This document shows positions 32,228-41,932 of a stretch of 50,043 nucleotides of DNA, piece by piece. Each line of letters starts with the position of its first letter. Positions within the stretch are counted from its first letter, which is position 1. Below the pieces are notes generated by a model. The model worked only from the letters and a program-made list of their open reading frames with translations. It searched no databases and was not told the DNA's origin. Source of the stretch: Brevinema andersonii (lineage in GTDB: Bacteria; Spirochaetota; DYKD01); contig DYKD01000017.1 of the NCBI GenBank assembly GCA_020722765.1, positions 1 to 50,043 of the forward strand. Direction: 5' to 3'. A program made the translations under genes and the position numbers.

Positions 32228-32713
32228 ATGTCAGGAATAAGGCTTGTTTCAAAAATAAGTAAGAATCCCATTAGAGTTGGTAGAGGATCTGGTTCTGGTC
32301 TTGGAAAAACGTCAGGACGCGGGCATAAAGGCCAAAAAGCACGTGCTGGTGGTTCTGTCCGCCGTGGTTTTGAAGGTGGGCAGATGCCATTATACAGAAG
32401 ATTGCCAAAAAGAGGTTTTTTTAACCAGTTCAAACAAGAAGTTCAAGAAATCAAATTATCTCAAATCGTTTCTTTTTTTGAAGATGGTTCAGCGATTGAT
32501 ACAAAGTCTCTTTACAAAAAAGGATTGGTGGCCAAGAAAGAAGCTTCTGTAATAAAAATATTGAATGATATCAAAGAGTTGAATAAAAAATATATAGTCA
32601 AAGTGCAAGGTGTTTCATCTGGAGCAAAGACTCTTATTGAAAAAGCAGGTGGTACTGTTGAACTTGTAAAAGCTCCTGTCAGAATAAAAGAACTTGAACA
32701 AGGAAAAGCCTGA
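32228..32713 (+). CDS. rplO: 50S ribosomal protein L15
   Basis: GRGSGSGLGKTSGRGHKGQKARAGG...FEGGQMPLYRRLPKRGF. Confidence 0.98.
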   Translation: MSGIRLVSKISKNPIRVGRGSGSGLGKTSGRGHKGQKARAGGSVRRGFEGGQMPLYRRLPKRGFFNQFKQEVQEIKLSQIVSFFEDGSAIDTKSLYKKGLVAKKEASVIKILNDIKELNKKYIVKVQGVSSGAKTLIEKAGGTVELVKAPVRIKELEQGKA

Positions 32714-34038
32714 TGTTTGAAAAATTTCTTAACATTTTCAGGATACCTGAATTAAGGAAACGTCTTTTTTTTGCTTTTGCTGTATTAGTACTTTATCGAT
32801 TAGGGACTTCTATTCCTGTGCCTGGAATCGAGATTTCACTTTTAGAGCAATATTTTTCTAAAAACGCTGGCAGTTTGTTGAATATGTTCGATGTATTTGC
32901 TGGTGGCGCTTTCATGAAGTTTTCAATTTTTGCTCTTGGTATAATGCCATATATTTCAGCATCGATTATTCTGCAACTTCTAGCGGCAGTTATTCCAGCA
33001 CTTGATCAGTTAAAAAAAGAAGGGGAATTAGGCCAGAAAAAAATCACGCAATATACACGTTTAGGCACTGTATTGATAGCCATGATTCAATCCTTTGGTG
33101 TAAGTATGTGGATTAAGGGGTTTAGGGTAGATGGGCTTCCTGTCGTAGTCATGGATCAAGCATTATTTGTTTTTATGGCTATTTTAACAATTACTGCCGG
33201 AACTATTCTCCTCATGTGGATGGGAGAACTGATTACGGAACGTGGTATCAGTAATGGGATTTCACTTATCATTTTTGCTGGAATTGTATGCAGATTGCCT
33301 GCCGCTGCAATTGAAATGTATAAGAAAATTTCAATAGGTGAGTTTAACGCGGTGTTTGTCCTTATTGTTATAATGATTTTTGTGGGCATTATTGCTTTTA
33401 TTGTTCTCATTGAACAAGGGCAAAGAAGAATCCCAGTCCAATATGCCCAACGTGTCATTGGTAGAAAAGTCTATGGAAGTCAAAACACTCACATTCCAAT
33501 AAAGATTAATCCTGTTGGTGTTATGCCCATCATTTTTGCTTCATCAATAATGATGTTTCCCGCACAAATAGCCAGTTATATTGCTTTAAAGTTCCCTATA
33601 TTCAATAATGTTGCTAGATGGCTCGGTCCAGATCATGCTTTACACATCATCATATATGGTCTGTTGATTGTTTTCTTTACATATTTTTATACATATGTTA
33701 CATATAAACCTGACGATATGGCAGAAAACTTAAAAAAATATGGTGGTTTCATTCCTGGTATTAGACCCGGCGAAACAACATCTCAATACTTTACTTATGT
33801 ATTGAACAGGTTGGTTCTTTCAGGTGCTATTGCAGTTGCATTGATTGCAATTTTGCCCAATATATTGAATAACGGCATGAAATTGCCTGCTGAATTGGCA
33901 TATTTGATGGGTGGTACATCAATCATGATTGTTGTTGGCGTTGATTTGGATCTGATGAAACACATAGAATCTCATTTATTAATGCGTCATTATGATGGAT
34001 TGGTTAAATCAGGTAAGATGAGAGGTAGATGGAAATGA
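32713..34038 (+). CDS. secY: Protein translocase subunit SecY
   Basis: 441 aa, 10 TM, PVPGI, IRPGETTSQY. Confidence 0.98.
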   Translation: MFEKFLNIFRIPELRKRLFFAFAVLVLYRLGTSIPVPGIEISLLEQYFSKNAGSLLNMFDVFAGGAFMKFSIFALGIMPYISASIILQLLAAVIPALDQLKKEGELGQKKITQYTRLGTVLIAMIQSFGVSMWIKGFRVDGLPVVVMDQALFVFMAILTITAGTILLMWMGELITERGISNGISLIIFAGIVCRLPAAAIEMYKKISIGEFNAVFVLIVIMIFVGIIAFIVLIEQGQRRIPVQYAQRVIGRKVYGSQNTHIPIKINPVGVMPIIFASSIMMFPAQIASYIALKFPIFNNVARWLGPDHALHIIIYGLLIVFFTYFYTYVTYKPDDMAENLKKYGGFIPGIRPGETTSQYFTYVLNRLVLSGAIAVALIAILPNILNNGMKLPAELAYLMGGTSIMIVVGVDLDLMKHIESHLLMRHYDGLVKSGKMRGRWK

Positions 34039-34685
34039 GACTTATCCTATTAGGACCTCCAGGTGTTGGAAAAGGTACACAGGCAAAAATCCTCGTAGAT
34101 CAACTTGTGATCCCACAACTTTCAACAGGTGATATTCTTCGAGATAATGTTAAAAAAAGCACACCTGTGGGAATAAAAGCCAAAGAATTTATGGATAAAG
34201 GCGAACTTGTACCCGATTCTGTAATCATAGACTTGATTGCAGTTCGGATAAAAGAAGATGATTGTAAAAAAGGTTTTATTTTAGATGGTTTCCCACGTAC
34301 TCTGCCACAGGCAGAAGCACTGGAGACTTTGCTTTTATCAAATGCTATTTCTATTGACTATATTATCGATATTGATACTACTGATGAAAATGTGATTGTT
34401 AGTAGGGTTGCCGGAAGGCGTGTTTGTCAGTCATGCGGTAAGATTTTTCATATGACTAATATGCCTCCAAAGAAAGAAGGAGTTTGTGATTCTTGCCAAG
34501 GACAACTGATTCAACGTAAGGATGATAATGAGGAGACCATACGAAACCGGCTTAAAGTTTATTATAAACAAACAAGCCCTTTAAAAGATTTTTATAAGAA
34601 AAAATATTCAGAAAGATACATACTTGTAGATGGCTCTCAATCAGCAATCCAAGTCAATGCATTGTTACAAAATAAATTAAAATGA
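34029..34685 (+). CDS. adk: Adenylate kinase
   Basis: LLGPPGVGKGTQAKIL, LDGFPRTLPQAEAL, zinc LID domain CQSCGKIFH...CDSCQ. Confidence 0.98.
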   Translation: MEMRLILLGPPGVGKGTQAKILVDQLVIPQLSTGDILRDNVKKSTPVGIKAKEFMDKGELVPDSVIIDLIAVRIKEDDCKKGFILDGFPRTLPQAEALETLLLSNAISIDYIIDIDTTDENVIVSRVAGRRVCQSCGKIFHMTNMPPKKEGVCDSCQGQLIQRKDDNEETIRNRLKVYYKQTSPLKDFYKKKYSERYILVDGSQSAIQVNALLQNKLK

Positions 34686-34698
34686 TAGGAGAAAAATA

Positions 34699-35442
34699 AT
34701 AAACCTATATTCATCGTCAGAGATTGAAGCTATAAAAAAAAGTTGCAAGTTGACAAGGTCAGTTTTAGATTTAGCGGAATCACTAACTTTACCTGGCGTC
34801 TCAACTAAAGAGATTGATGACGAAGTTTATAAATATATAGTGAAAAGCAAGGCCAAACCAGCTTTTTTAGGATATCACGGATTTCCAGCTTCCATTTGCA
34901 TATCGGTTAATGAAGAAGTCGTTCATGGAATTCCTCTTAAACATAAACGTCTAAGAGAAGGTCAAATTGTGAGTTATGATACAGGTACCATTCTGAATGG
35001 TTTTTTTGGAGATTCTGCTAGGACTATCGGGATAGGTTCTGTATCATCACAGCTTAAAAGGTTGATGGATGTTACCAGAGATTCCTTGTATGCTGGTATT
35101 CAAGCTGCCAAACCGAATAATAGGATTGGTGATATTGGAGCAGCCATACAGGAGTTTGTTGAAAAAAACGGTTTTAGCGTAGTTAGAGATTTTGTTGGTC
35201 ACTGTATAGGTAGAAATTTGCATGAAGAGCCTCAAATTCCAAATTTTGGTATGAAAGGTTCTGGTCTAAAGCTTAAACCAGGAATGGTATTAGCTATTGA
35301 ACCAATGGTGAATGCAGGACATTTTTCAGTGCATGTGTTAAATGATCGTTGGACTGTTGTAACTGATGACGGACGACCCTCAGCTCATTTTGAGCATGTC
35401 GTTGCATTATTAAGTGACGGTTCTGAAATTTTAAGTGAATAA
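34699..35442 (+). CDS. map: Methionine aminopeptidase type I, probable non-canonical ATA start
   Basis: [42 protein letters not shown]; conserved N-terminus extends upstream of the track start TTG 34750. Confidence 0.9.
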   Translation: MNLYSSSEIEAIKKSCKLTRSVLDLAESLTLPGVSTKEIDDEVYKYIVKSKAKPAFLGYHGFPASICISVNEEVVHGIPLKHKRLREGQIVSYDTGTILNGFFGDSARTIGIGSVSSQLKRLMDVTRDSLYAGIQAAKPNNRIGDIGAAIQEFVEKNGFSVVRDFVGHCIGRNLHEEPQIPNFGMKGSGLKLKPGMVLAIEPMVNAGHFSVHVLNDRWTVVTDDGRPSAHFEHVVALLSDGSEILSE

Positions 35443-35462
35443 TTTCAAATTGGATTGAGGTT

Positions 35463-35684
35463 ATGGCAAAAGAAGAAGCCATCGAAGTCAAAGGAAAAGT
35501 GGCAGAAACATTGCCAAATGCCATGTTCAAGGTTGATCTTGAGAATGGACATAGGATTTTGGCACATATTTCAGGTAAGATGCGGTTACATTACATAAGG
35601 ATTCTTCCAGGTGATGAAGTAGCTGTGGAGTTGTCTCCATACGACCTTAGCAGAGGTCGGATAATATATCGTTATAAGAATTAG
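35463..35684 (+). CDS. infA: Translation initiation factor IF-1
   Basis: [34 protein letters not shown]. Confidence 0.98.
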   Translation: MAKEEAIEVKGKVAETLPNAMFKVDLENGHRILAHISGKMRLHYIRILPGDEVAVELSPYDLSRGRIIYRYKN

Positions 35685-35693
35685 GAGATTAAG

Positions 35694-35807
35694 ATGAAAG
35701 TTAGAGTATCAGTAAAGCCTATTTGTGAAAAATGCAAGGTAGTCCGTAGACGTGGGATTGTAAGAATAGTTTGTAGCAATCCAAAACATAAGCAGAAACA
35801 GAGATAA
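35694..35807 (+). CDS. rpmJ: 50S ribosomal protein L36
   Basis: 37 aa [37 protein letters not shown]; absent from the ORF track. Confidence 0.98.
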   Translation: MKVRVSVKPICEKCKVVRRRGIVRIVCSNPKHKQKQR

Positions 35808-35817
35808 GGAGAATAAA

Positions 35818-36198
35818 ATGGCTCGAATTGCCGGTGTTGATCTTCCAAAAATGAAAAGAGTAGAGATGGCTCTTCCATATATTTACGGCGTGGGGTTGGT
35901 TACGTCACAGAAGATATTAAAGATTACCAATATTGACCCAAATAAGCGTGTAAAAGATCTGACAGCAGATGAGGTAAACCGTTTAAGGGAAGTTATAGAA
36001 AAACAGTATAAGATTGAAGGTGATTTAAGAGCAGAGATCGCAATGAATGTAAAAAGACTGATAGAAATCAATTGTTACCGTGGTACTCGGCATAAGAAAA
36101 ACCTTCCCGTAAGAGGTCAGAGAACACGTACAAATGCACGTACACATAAAGGTTCACGCATTGCTGTTGGTGGACTTAATAAGAAAATTACCAAATAA
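35818..36198 (+). CDS. rpsM: 30S ribosomal protein S13
   Basis: [10 protein letters not shown]...[18 protein letters not shown]. Confidence 0.98.
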   Translation: MARIAGVDLPKMKRVEMALPYIYGVGLVTSQKILKITNIDPNKRVKDLTADEVNRLREVIEKQYKIEGDLRAEIAMNVKRLIEINCYRGTRHKKNLPVRGQRTRTNARTHKGSRIAVGGLNKKITK

Positions 36199-36215
36199 TA
36201 ATAAGGAGTCATTCC

Positions 36216-36644
36216 TTGGCGAAGACAAATTCAAAAACAGCTTCTGCTCCACAAGTTAAAGCTGCAGCAAAGACAGAAAAGAAAACCAAGAGAAGGGTTG
36301 ATGAAGGAATCGCTGTTATTACAGCATCATTCAACAACACAATTGTAACACTGACTGACATGAAAGGTAATGTCCTTGCATGGTCAAGTTCCGGTTCCCT
36401 TGGTTTTAAAGGAGCAAAGAAAAGTACCCCTTTTGCATCACAACTTGTTGCAGAAGATGCCGCTAATAAAGCAAAAGAAAGGTATGGTCTTTATAGGATT
36501 GATGTTCGGGTCAAAGGACCTGGTGCTGGCAGGGAAGCTGCTATTCGGGCTCTCCAAGCATCAGGATTGAATGTTTCAAGTATAAAGGACATTACCCCGA
36601 TACCACACAATGGGTGTCGTCCTAGAAAAAGACGTAGAGTATAA
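36216..36644 (+). CDS. rpsK: 30S ribosomal protein S11
   Basis: [29 protein letters not shown]...[14 protein letters not shown] start. Confidence 0.97.
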   Translation: MAKTNSKTASAPQVKAAAKTEKKTKRRVDEGIAVITASFNNTIVTLTDMKGNVLAWSSSGSLGFKGAKKSTPFASQLVAEDAANKAKERYGLYRIDVRVKGPGAGREAAIRALQASGLNVSSIKDITPIPHNGCRPRKRRRV

Positions 36645-36662
36645 CTCCCAGGAGGAATTTCG

Positions 36663-37289
36663 ATGGCAAGATATCTTGGGCCTAAGTGCCGAATATGTAG
36701 GCGTCTGGGCACAAAACTATTTCTCAAATCCAATAGGTGCAATTCTGAAAAATGCGCTTTGAACAAGCGTAAAACAGTTCCAGGACAAAAAGCAATGCGT
36801 CTTGGAAAGCTGACACCTTATGCACTTCAGCTTAAGGAAAAGCAGAAACTTAAAAAAATGTATGGATTGTTGGAAAAACAGTTCAAAAACACTTTTTTTG
36901 AAGCAAGTAGAAGGAAAGGTGTTACAGGTGATAATTTACTTATGTTGCTTGAAACTCGGCTTGACAATACTGTCTTTAGATTGAATTTTGCATCTGCACG
37001 AAATACAGCAAGACAGCTGGTCATGCATGGTCATATTCTGGTTAATGGTAAAAAGGTAGATATTCCCTCCTTTCATGTAAAAACAGGAGATGTTATATCT
37101 ATTGCTGAATCAAGCAGAAGTATCAAGTCTATAAATGACAGTTTGGGCGCAACAGATGAAGGGAGTATCATCCCTTGGCTCAAACTTGATGTAAATAAGT
37201 ATGAAGGAGTAGTGGATCACCTTCCTCTACGTGCAGAGATACAGGTTCCAGTTAATGAACAGACTGTTGTAGAACTTTATTCCAAGTAA
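36663..37289 (+). CDS. rpsD: 30S ribosomal protein S4 (zinc form)
   Basis: CRICRRLGTKLFLKSNRCNSEKCAL. Confidence 0.98.
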   Translation: MARYLGPKCRICRRLGTKLFLKSNRCNSEKCALNKRKTVPGQKAMRLGKLTPYALQLKEKQKLKKMYGLLEKQFKNTFFEASRRKGVTGDNLLMLLETRLDNTVFRLNFASARNTARQLVMHGHILVNGKKVDIPSFHVKTGDVISIAESSRSIKSINDSLGATDEGSIIPWLKLDVNKYEGVVDHLPLRAEIQVPVNEQTVVELYSK

Positions 37290-37306
37290 GCTGATGGGAG
37301 AAAGAG

Positions 37307-38317
37307 ATGAATACAAAAAATCTTCTTAAAGGCTTTAAAAGGCCTAAAGAAGTGCTGAAATCCAGCACGCAAAAAGATAAATATCATGGTGAATTTGTCA
37401 TAGAACCTTTAGAACGAGGGTTTGGAATGACCATCGGCAATGCATTGAGAAGGACATTGTTGTCCTCTTTGCCGGGATATGCGATTGTCTCGGTAAAATT
37501 TGAAAATGTATTGCATGAATTTTCAACTATCAAAGGTGTTGTAGAAGATGTTGCTGAAATCATTATTAATTTAAAGAGAGTTGTTGTAGCGCTTAATAAT
37601 GACTTGGAAAGTAAAACAATTGAATTTGACAAGAAAGGTTCGATGGTAATAACGGCAAAAGATCTGATGATAGATAATGATATCCAGATTTTTAATCCAG
37701 ATCAACATATTGCCACTTTATCTGACGGTCATTTGAAGTTTCGTCTTCAAATAGAATTTGGCAGAGGCTATGTTTCTGCTGAGGACATGAAAGATCGAGT
37801 AGATGAGACGGATGTCATTCCTATTGATGCTATTTTTACGCCAGTTAAGAAAGCGAATTTTAAAGTATATGATCTTCGTATCGGAAATCGTTCTGATTAC
37901 AATAAAGTCGTGTTTGATGTTGTAACAAATGGTGTCATGACAGTAGAGGAAGCGGTTGGATATTCTTCAAAGATTCTTAAAGAGACATTCTTAACATTGA
38001 TACATTTCAAAGATGTGGATGAAGATCTTGATGAATATGTGCTTGATGAAGGGCATGGTAAAAATGAGTCTAAAACAGAGAAATCGCTAAGAATGCCAGT
38101 TGAAGATCTGGAATTATCAGTCAGATCTTTGCATTGTCTTCAAACAGCTGAAATACACACGGTAGGAGAGCTTATCAGGAGAAATGACGAGGAACTGATA
38201 AAGACAAAGAATTTTGGCAAAAAGTCTTTACAAGAGATCAAAGAAAAACTTGAAAAAATGAATCTGACATTCGGTATGACAGAATCAGACATTAAACAGT
38301 ATATTGAGAATAATTAG
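37307..38317 (+). CDS. rpoA: DNA-directed RNA polymerase subunit alpha
   Basis: GFGMTIGNALRRTLLSSLPGYAI; alpha-CTD LRMPVEDLELSVRSLHCL. Confidence 0.98.
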   Translation: MNTKNLLKGFKRPKEVLKSSTQKDKYHGEFVIEPLERGFGMTIGNALRRTLLSSLPGYAIVSVKFENVLHEFSTIKGVVEDVAEIIINLKRVVVALNNDLESKTIEFDKKGSMVITAKDLMIDNDIQIFNPDQHIATLSDGHLKFRLQIEFGRGYVSAEDMKDRVDETDVIPIDAIFTPVKKANFKVYDLRIGNRSDYNKVVFDVVTNGVMTVEEAVGYSSKILKETFLTLIHFKDVDEDLDEYVLDEGHGKNESKTEKSLRMPVEDLELSVRSLHCLQTAEIHTVGELIRRNDEELIKTKNFGKKSLQEIKEKLEKMNLTFGMTESDIKQYIENN

Positions 38318-38328
38318 GAGTTTCCCGA

Positions 38329-38769
38329 ATGAAGCATGGACATAAATTTAACAAACTGAATATGATGAAATCGCATAGAAAAGCGACTTTGTCAAATATG
38401 ATGAATTCCTTGCTAAGGCATCTTCGGATTACTACGACTTTGTCTAAAGCAAGGGAGTTGAAAAGACTTATTGACAAACTTGTGAATAAGGCGAAAAAAG
38501 ACACCTTGCACAACAAACGTATCATATTACAGACGCTTAGAAATCGTTCTATGATAAAAAAGCTGTTTACAGTAATTGCTCCTAAATTTTCAAATCGAAC
38601 TGGCGGATTTACAAGGATTTATAAGCTTGGAAAACGGATGAATGACAATGCTGATATGGCAGTTATAGAGTTTGTTGAGTCTTTTGAAGAGCCAAAAGAT
38701 GAAAAGATAGATTCTAAAGAGAATAGAACAAAAGCTTCAGAAAAAGCCAAGACAGAAAAGAAAAGCTAA
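38329..38769 (+). CDS. rplQ: 50S ribosomal protein L17
   Basis: MKHGHKFNKLNMMKSHRKATLSNMMNSLLRH; Lys/Glu-rich C-terminal tail. Confidence 0.97.
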   Translation: MKHGHKFNKLNMMKSHRKATLSNMMNSLLRHLRITTTLSKARELKRLIDKLVNKAKKDTLHNKRIILQTLRNRSMIKKLFTVIAPKFSNRTGGFTRIYKLGKRMNDNADMAVIEFVESFEEPKDEKIDSKENRTKASEKAKTEKKS

Positions 38770-38836
38770 TCATGCTTAGCCCCATTTTTTTTATTAATTT
38801 GGTATAAACTGAAGTTTCAGTTCTAAAGGTAAAAAA

Positions 38837-39796
38837 ATGGCAGATGCAAACATGGCAGGTGAAGATTCAAAATTCACTTTCTTTACAAAAGAACCTATTC
38901 TATGTCCTGTATGCGGTTATTCTTTTAAAAGAGAAGAGATGCTTACTGGAAGAGGTCGTCTTATTGCAGGGAAACTTACTCTTGAATTAAGACGTCTTTA
39001 TGAGCCAAGTAAAAAATTCGGCGACATGATAAAACCATTAATATACCCTGTTACGGTCTGTCCTTCTTGTTTGTTTGCTGCTATAAAAGAGGATTTTTTA
39101 AAAGTAGACAAAAAACTTATTGAGAAAGCTCGAGAAAACTCAGAACGAAGAAAAGTAAATATCAATAAGATTTTTCCCGGACTGGATTTCAATGGATCAC
39201 GGAAAATAGAACATGGAGCTGCAAGTTATTTATTGGCGGTTGAAGGGTATTCCTACTTTGATAAATGGGCGTCACCAACCTTAAAAAAGGCGATATCAAG
39301 CCTTCGTGCAGCATGGATTTTTGGTGATTTGGAAAATGAAAATCCTGATAAGGAACAATATGGGGAATTATCAAATTTTTTCTATAAAAAAACACTTTTT
39401 TTCTATAATGAAGCCTTAGAAAGATGGCAGAAAGGTTTTGAATCCTATGATGGTGCAAAAAATTTTGGACCTGATTTGGATAAAAACTGGGGTTATGATG
39501 GAATTTTATACCTTATCGGATATTTGACAAACAAGTTTTCAGTCCTTGAAAAGGATATTTTGAAACGTAAGACAGACTTGGAAAATGCAAAACGTATTAT
39601 AAGCAAAATGTTTGGTAGTGGGAAAGTCAGTAAAGATAAACCTACTGCTATTTTGGATATGACACGGGACTTATATGATGAGATGAGCCAGGAGATAGCA
39701 AGGCTCGAGGAGGAATTAAAAAACCGTATATCTCCAGAGAACCAGCCACCTGAACCGGATTCTTCATCATCAAATGAACAAACAGGACAAAGCTAA
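38837..39796 (+). CDS. DUF2225 family protein
   Basis: N-terminal CPVCGYSFKREEM...VCPSCLFAAI zinc-ribbon-like architecture. Confidence 0.7.
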   Translation: MADANMAGEDSKFTFFTKEPILCPVCGYSFKREEMLTGRGRLIAGKLTLELRRLYEPSKKFGDMIKPLIYPVTVCPSCLFAAIKEDFLKVDKKLIEKARENSERRKVNINKIFPGLDFNGSRKIEHGAASYLLAVEGYSYFDKWASPTLKKAISSLRAAWIFGDLENENPDKEQYGELSNFFYKKTLFFYNEALERWQKGFESYDGAKNFGPDLDKNWGYDGILYLIGYLTNKFSVLEKDILKRKTDLENAKRIISKMFGSGKVSKDKPTAILDMTRDLYDEMSQEIARLEEELKNRISPENQPPEPDSSSSNEQTGQS

Positions 39797-40604
39797 CAGG
39801 ACGATTCTGCTAACAGTTGCTTATGATGGTACTGATTATGCAGGATGGCAAATTCAGAAAGAAAAATCCACTGTACAACTATCACTGGAAAAATCTTTGT
39901 ATGAGATATTACAAGAAAACATTAAAACAACTTGTGCTGGTAGAACTGATAGTGGAGTCCATGCATTAGGGAACAGAGTCCATTTTAAGACAATATCAAA
40001 GATCAAGACAGGTAATCTGTTAAAGGCATTAAATTCACTTCTTCCTAGAGATATTCGTGTCATACGTGTTGAAGACAAACCTGATACTTTTCATGCAAGA
40101 TATGAAGCAGTACGGCGATGGTATCGATATTACATCTATAACAGTAGGATTTCAATGCCATTTTTAGATCGTTATTCGTTCTTTTATCCATACCCTATTG
40201 ATATTGGGCATGTCAAGAGGAGTTTGAAATTTCTTGTTGGCGAACATGATTTTACCAGTTTTTGTTCCAAAAAAGATGAAAACAAGGTGAAAATCAGGAA
40301 AATTTTTTATATATCACTGAAAAAAACTGGAAAGTTATATTACTTTGATATTGTTGGGTCTGGTTTTTTGCATAATATGATTAGGATTATCGTCGGCACA
40401 GCATTAGCTATCAATAAGAACAAAGAAAAACCTGATAAGATGAAAGAGATACTATTTGCCAAGAACCGAATGGAATCAGGGATGACCGTTCCACCCAACG
40501 GATTGTTTCTGATGAAAGTCACATACAAGGAGGAGCTTACATGGCTGGACAAGATAATGCCAGCGAGGGGATGTCACCCCTTTCTTTTCAGTCATTTATC
40601 ATGA
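39774..40604 (+). CDS. truA: tRNA pseudouridine synthase A
   Basis: AYDGTDYAGWQIQKEKSTVQ, CAGRTDSGVHALGN, GSGFLHNMIRIIVGT. Confidence 0.96.
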   Translation: MNKQDKANRTILLTVAYDGTDYAGWQIQKEKSTVQLSLEKSLYEILQENIKTTCAGRTDSGVHALGNRVHFKTISKIKTGNLLKALNSLLPRDIRVIRVEDKPDTFHARYEAVRRWYRYYIYNSRISMPFLDRYSFFYPYPIDIGHVKRSLKFLVGEHDFTSFCSKKDENKVKIRKIFYISLKKTGKLYYFDIVGSGFLHNMIRIIVGTALAINKNKEKPDKMKEILFAKNRMESGMTVPPNGLFLMKVTYKEELTWLDKIMPARGCHPFLFSHLS

Positions 40605-40825
40605 TGCTCACAATTACAGGTATGCAACAGCTTGGGAAAGTTGGAGATGTAAAAACAAGTATTACTGAGACCGACTTGTTTCATGCAAAACAGACTATAG
40701 ATCTTATGGAGATTCTTGAAGAAAAGACCAAAGGGAATCTTACGAAAGAGGAGGATGATTTTCTTAAATCATCACTTACAAATCTTAGGCTGAGTTATAC
40801 AGATACGGTTAAAAATAAAGATTAA
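40541..40825 (+). CDS. DUF1844 family protein
   Basis: SFQSFIMMLTITGMQQLG...AKQTIDLMEILEEKTKGNLTKEEDDFL; good RBS (aaggaggagct). Confidence 0.75.
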   Translation: MAGQDNASEGMSPLSFQSFIMMLTITGMQQLGKVGDVKTSITETDLFHAKQTIDLMEILEEKTKGNLTKEEDDFLKSSLTNLRLSYTDTVKNKD

Positions 40826-40840
40826 TAATAAGGAGTTTTT

Positions 40841-40930
40841 ATGCCTTGCGGGAAAAAAAGAAAAAAACATAAGATGGCTGTTCATAAGAGGAAAAAGCGT
40901 TTACGGAAAAACAGACACAAGAAAAAATAG
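40841..40930 (+). CDS. AURKAIP1/COX24-domain mini-protein (mS38/bS22-like)
   Basis: 29 aa MPCGKKRKKHKMAVHKRKKRLRKNRHKKK with aaggag RBS; below the ORF-track cutoff. Confidence 0.75.
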   Translation: MPCGKKRKKHKMAVHKRKKRLRKNRHKKK

Positions 40931-40933
40931 TCG

Positions 40934-41932
40934 ATGAATAATCAAAAGAGTCATACTGATAAGGCTTCAAAAAGTATACATGCCGTAATCAATGAGATTC
41001 ATAAGGTTATTGTCGGTCAAGATAAGATCATTAATCAATTCTTATGGGCCTTGTTTGCATCTGGACATACGTTGATCATTGGAGTCCCTGGTTTAGCAAA
41101 AACCCTTTTAATCAAGACAATATCAGAAATTATGGATTTAGGTTTTAGTCGTATACAATTTACTCCAGACTTAATGCCTTCAGATATCATCGGTACTGAT
41201 ATTATAGAAGAAACTAAGTCTGGTAGCAGGTCATTCAGGTTTATTAAAGGTCCAGTCTTTTCACATGTTATTCTTGGAGACGAAATAAATCGATCACCTC
41301 CGAAGACACAATCTGCACTTCTCCAGGCAATGCAAGAACGTCAAGTTACTACTGGAGGGAAGACGTATCTTTTAGAAGCTCCATTTTTTGTTTTTGCTAC
41401 ACAAAATCCGATAGAACAGGAAGGGACCTATCCTTTACCTGAAGCCCAGTTGGATCGTTTCATGTTTAGCTTAAATATCGCTTATCCTGATTTTGAAGAA
41501 GAAAAATCCATAGTCAAGCAATCATCAAAATCCGAGTCAGTCAAATTAAGAAAGATACTGACAAGGACTGATATTTTAAACATACAAGACATGGTAAAAT
41601 CAATGCCCGTTTCTGATTTTATTGTAGAATACGCCATTCAAATAGTAAGAGCGTCCAGACCCAATGATGATGCTCCGAAATATGTACGAGATTGGGTTAG
41701 CTGGGGAGCTGGCCCACGTGCATCACAATACTTGATTCACGCGGCTAAATCAAAAGCAATAATTGAAGGGAAATTATCTGTTTCACGAAGTGATATTGAA
41801 GAGGTTTCCTATCCCATTCTTCAACACAGAATCATAACCAATTATAATGCCGAATCTGAAGGTGTTAACTCAAGAAAAATCATTGAAAAATTGATCCATG
41901 ACGTGAGACATGAAACGGAAAAGCGGAAGTAA
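40934..41932 (+). CDS. MoxR-family AAA+ ATPase
   Basis: GVPGLAKTLLIK Walker A, GDEINRSPPKTQSALLQAMQERQVTTGG, ATQNPIEQEGTYPLPEAQLDRF. Confidence 0.95.
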   Translation: MNNQKSHTDKASKSIHAVINEIHKVIVGQDKIINQFLWALFASGHTLIIGVPGLAKTLLIKTISEIMDLGFSRIQFTPDLMPSDIIGTDIIEETKSGSRSFRFIKGPVFSHVILGDEINRSPPKTQSALLQAMQERQVTTGGKTYLLEAPFFVFATQNPIEQEGTYPLPEAQLDRFMFSLNIAYPDFEEEKSIVKQSSKSESVKLRKILTRTDILNIQDMVKSMPVSDFIVEYAIQIVRASRPNDDAPKYVRDWVSWGAGPRASQYLIHAAKSKAIIEGKLSVSRSDIEEVSYPILQHRIITNYNAESEGVNSRKIIEKLIHDVRHETEKRK

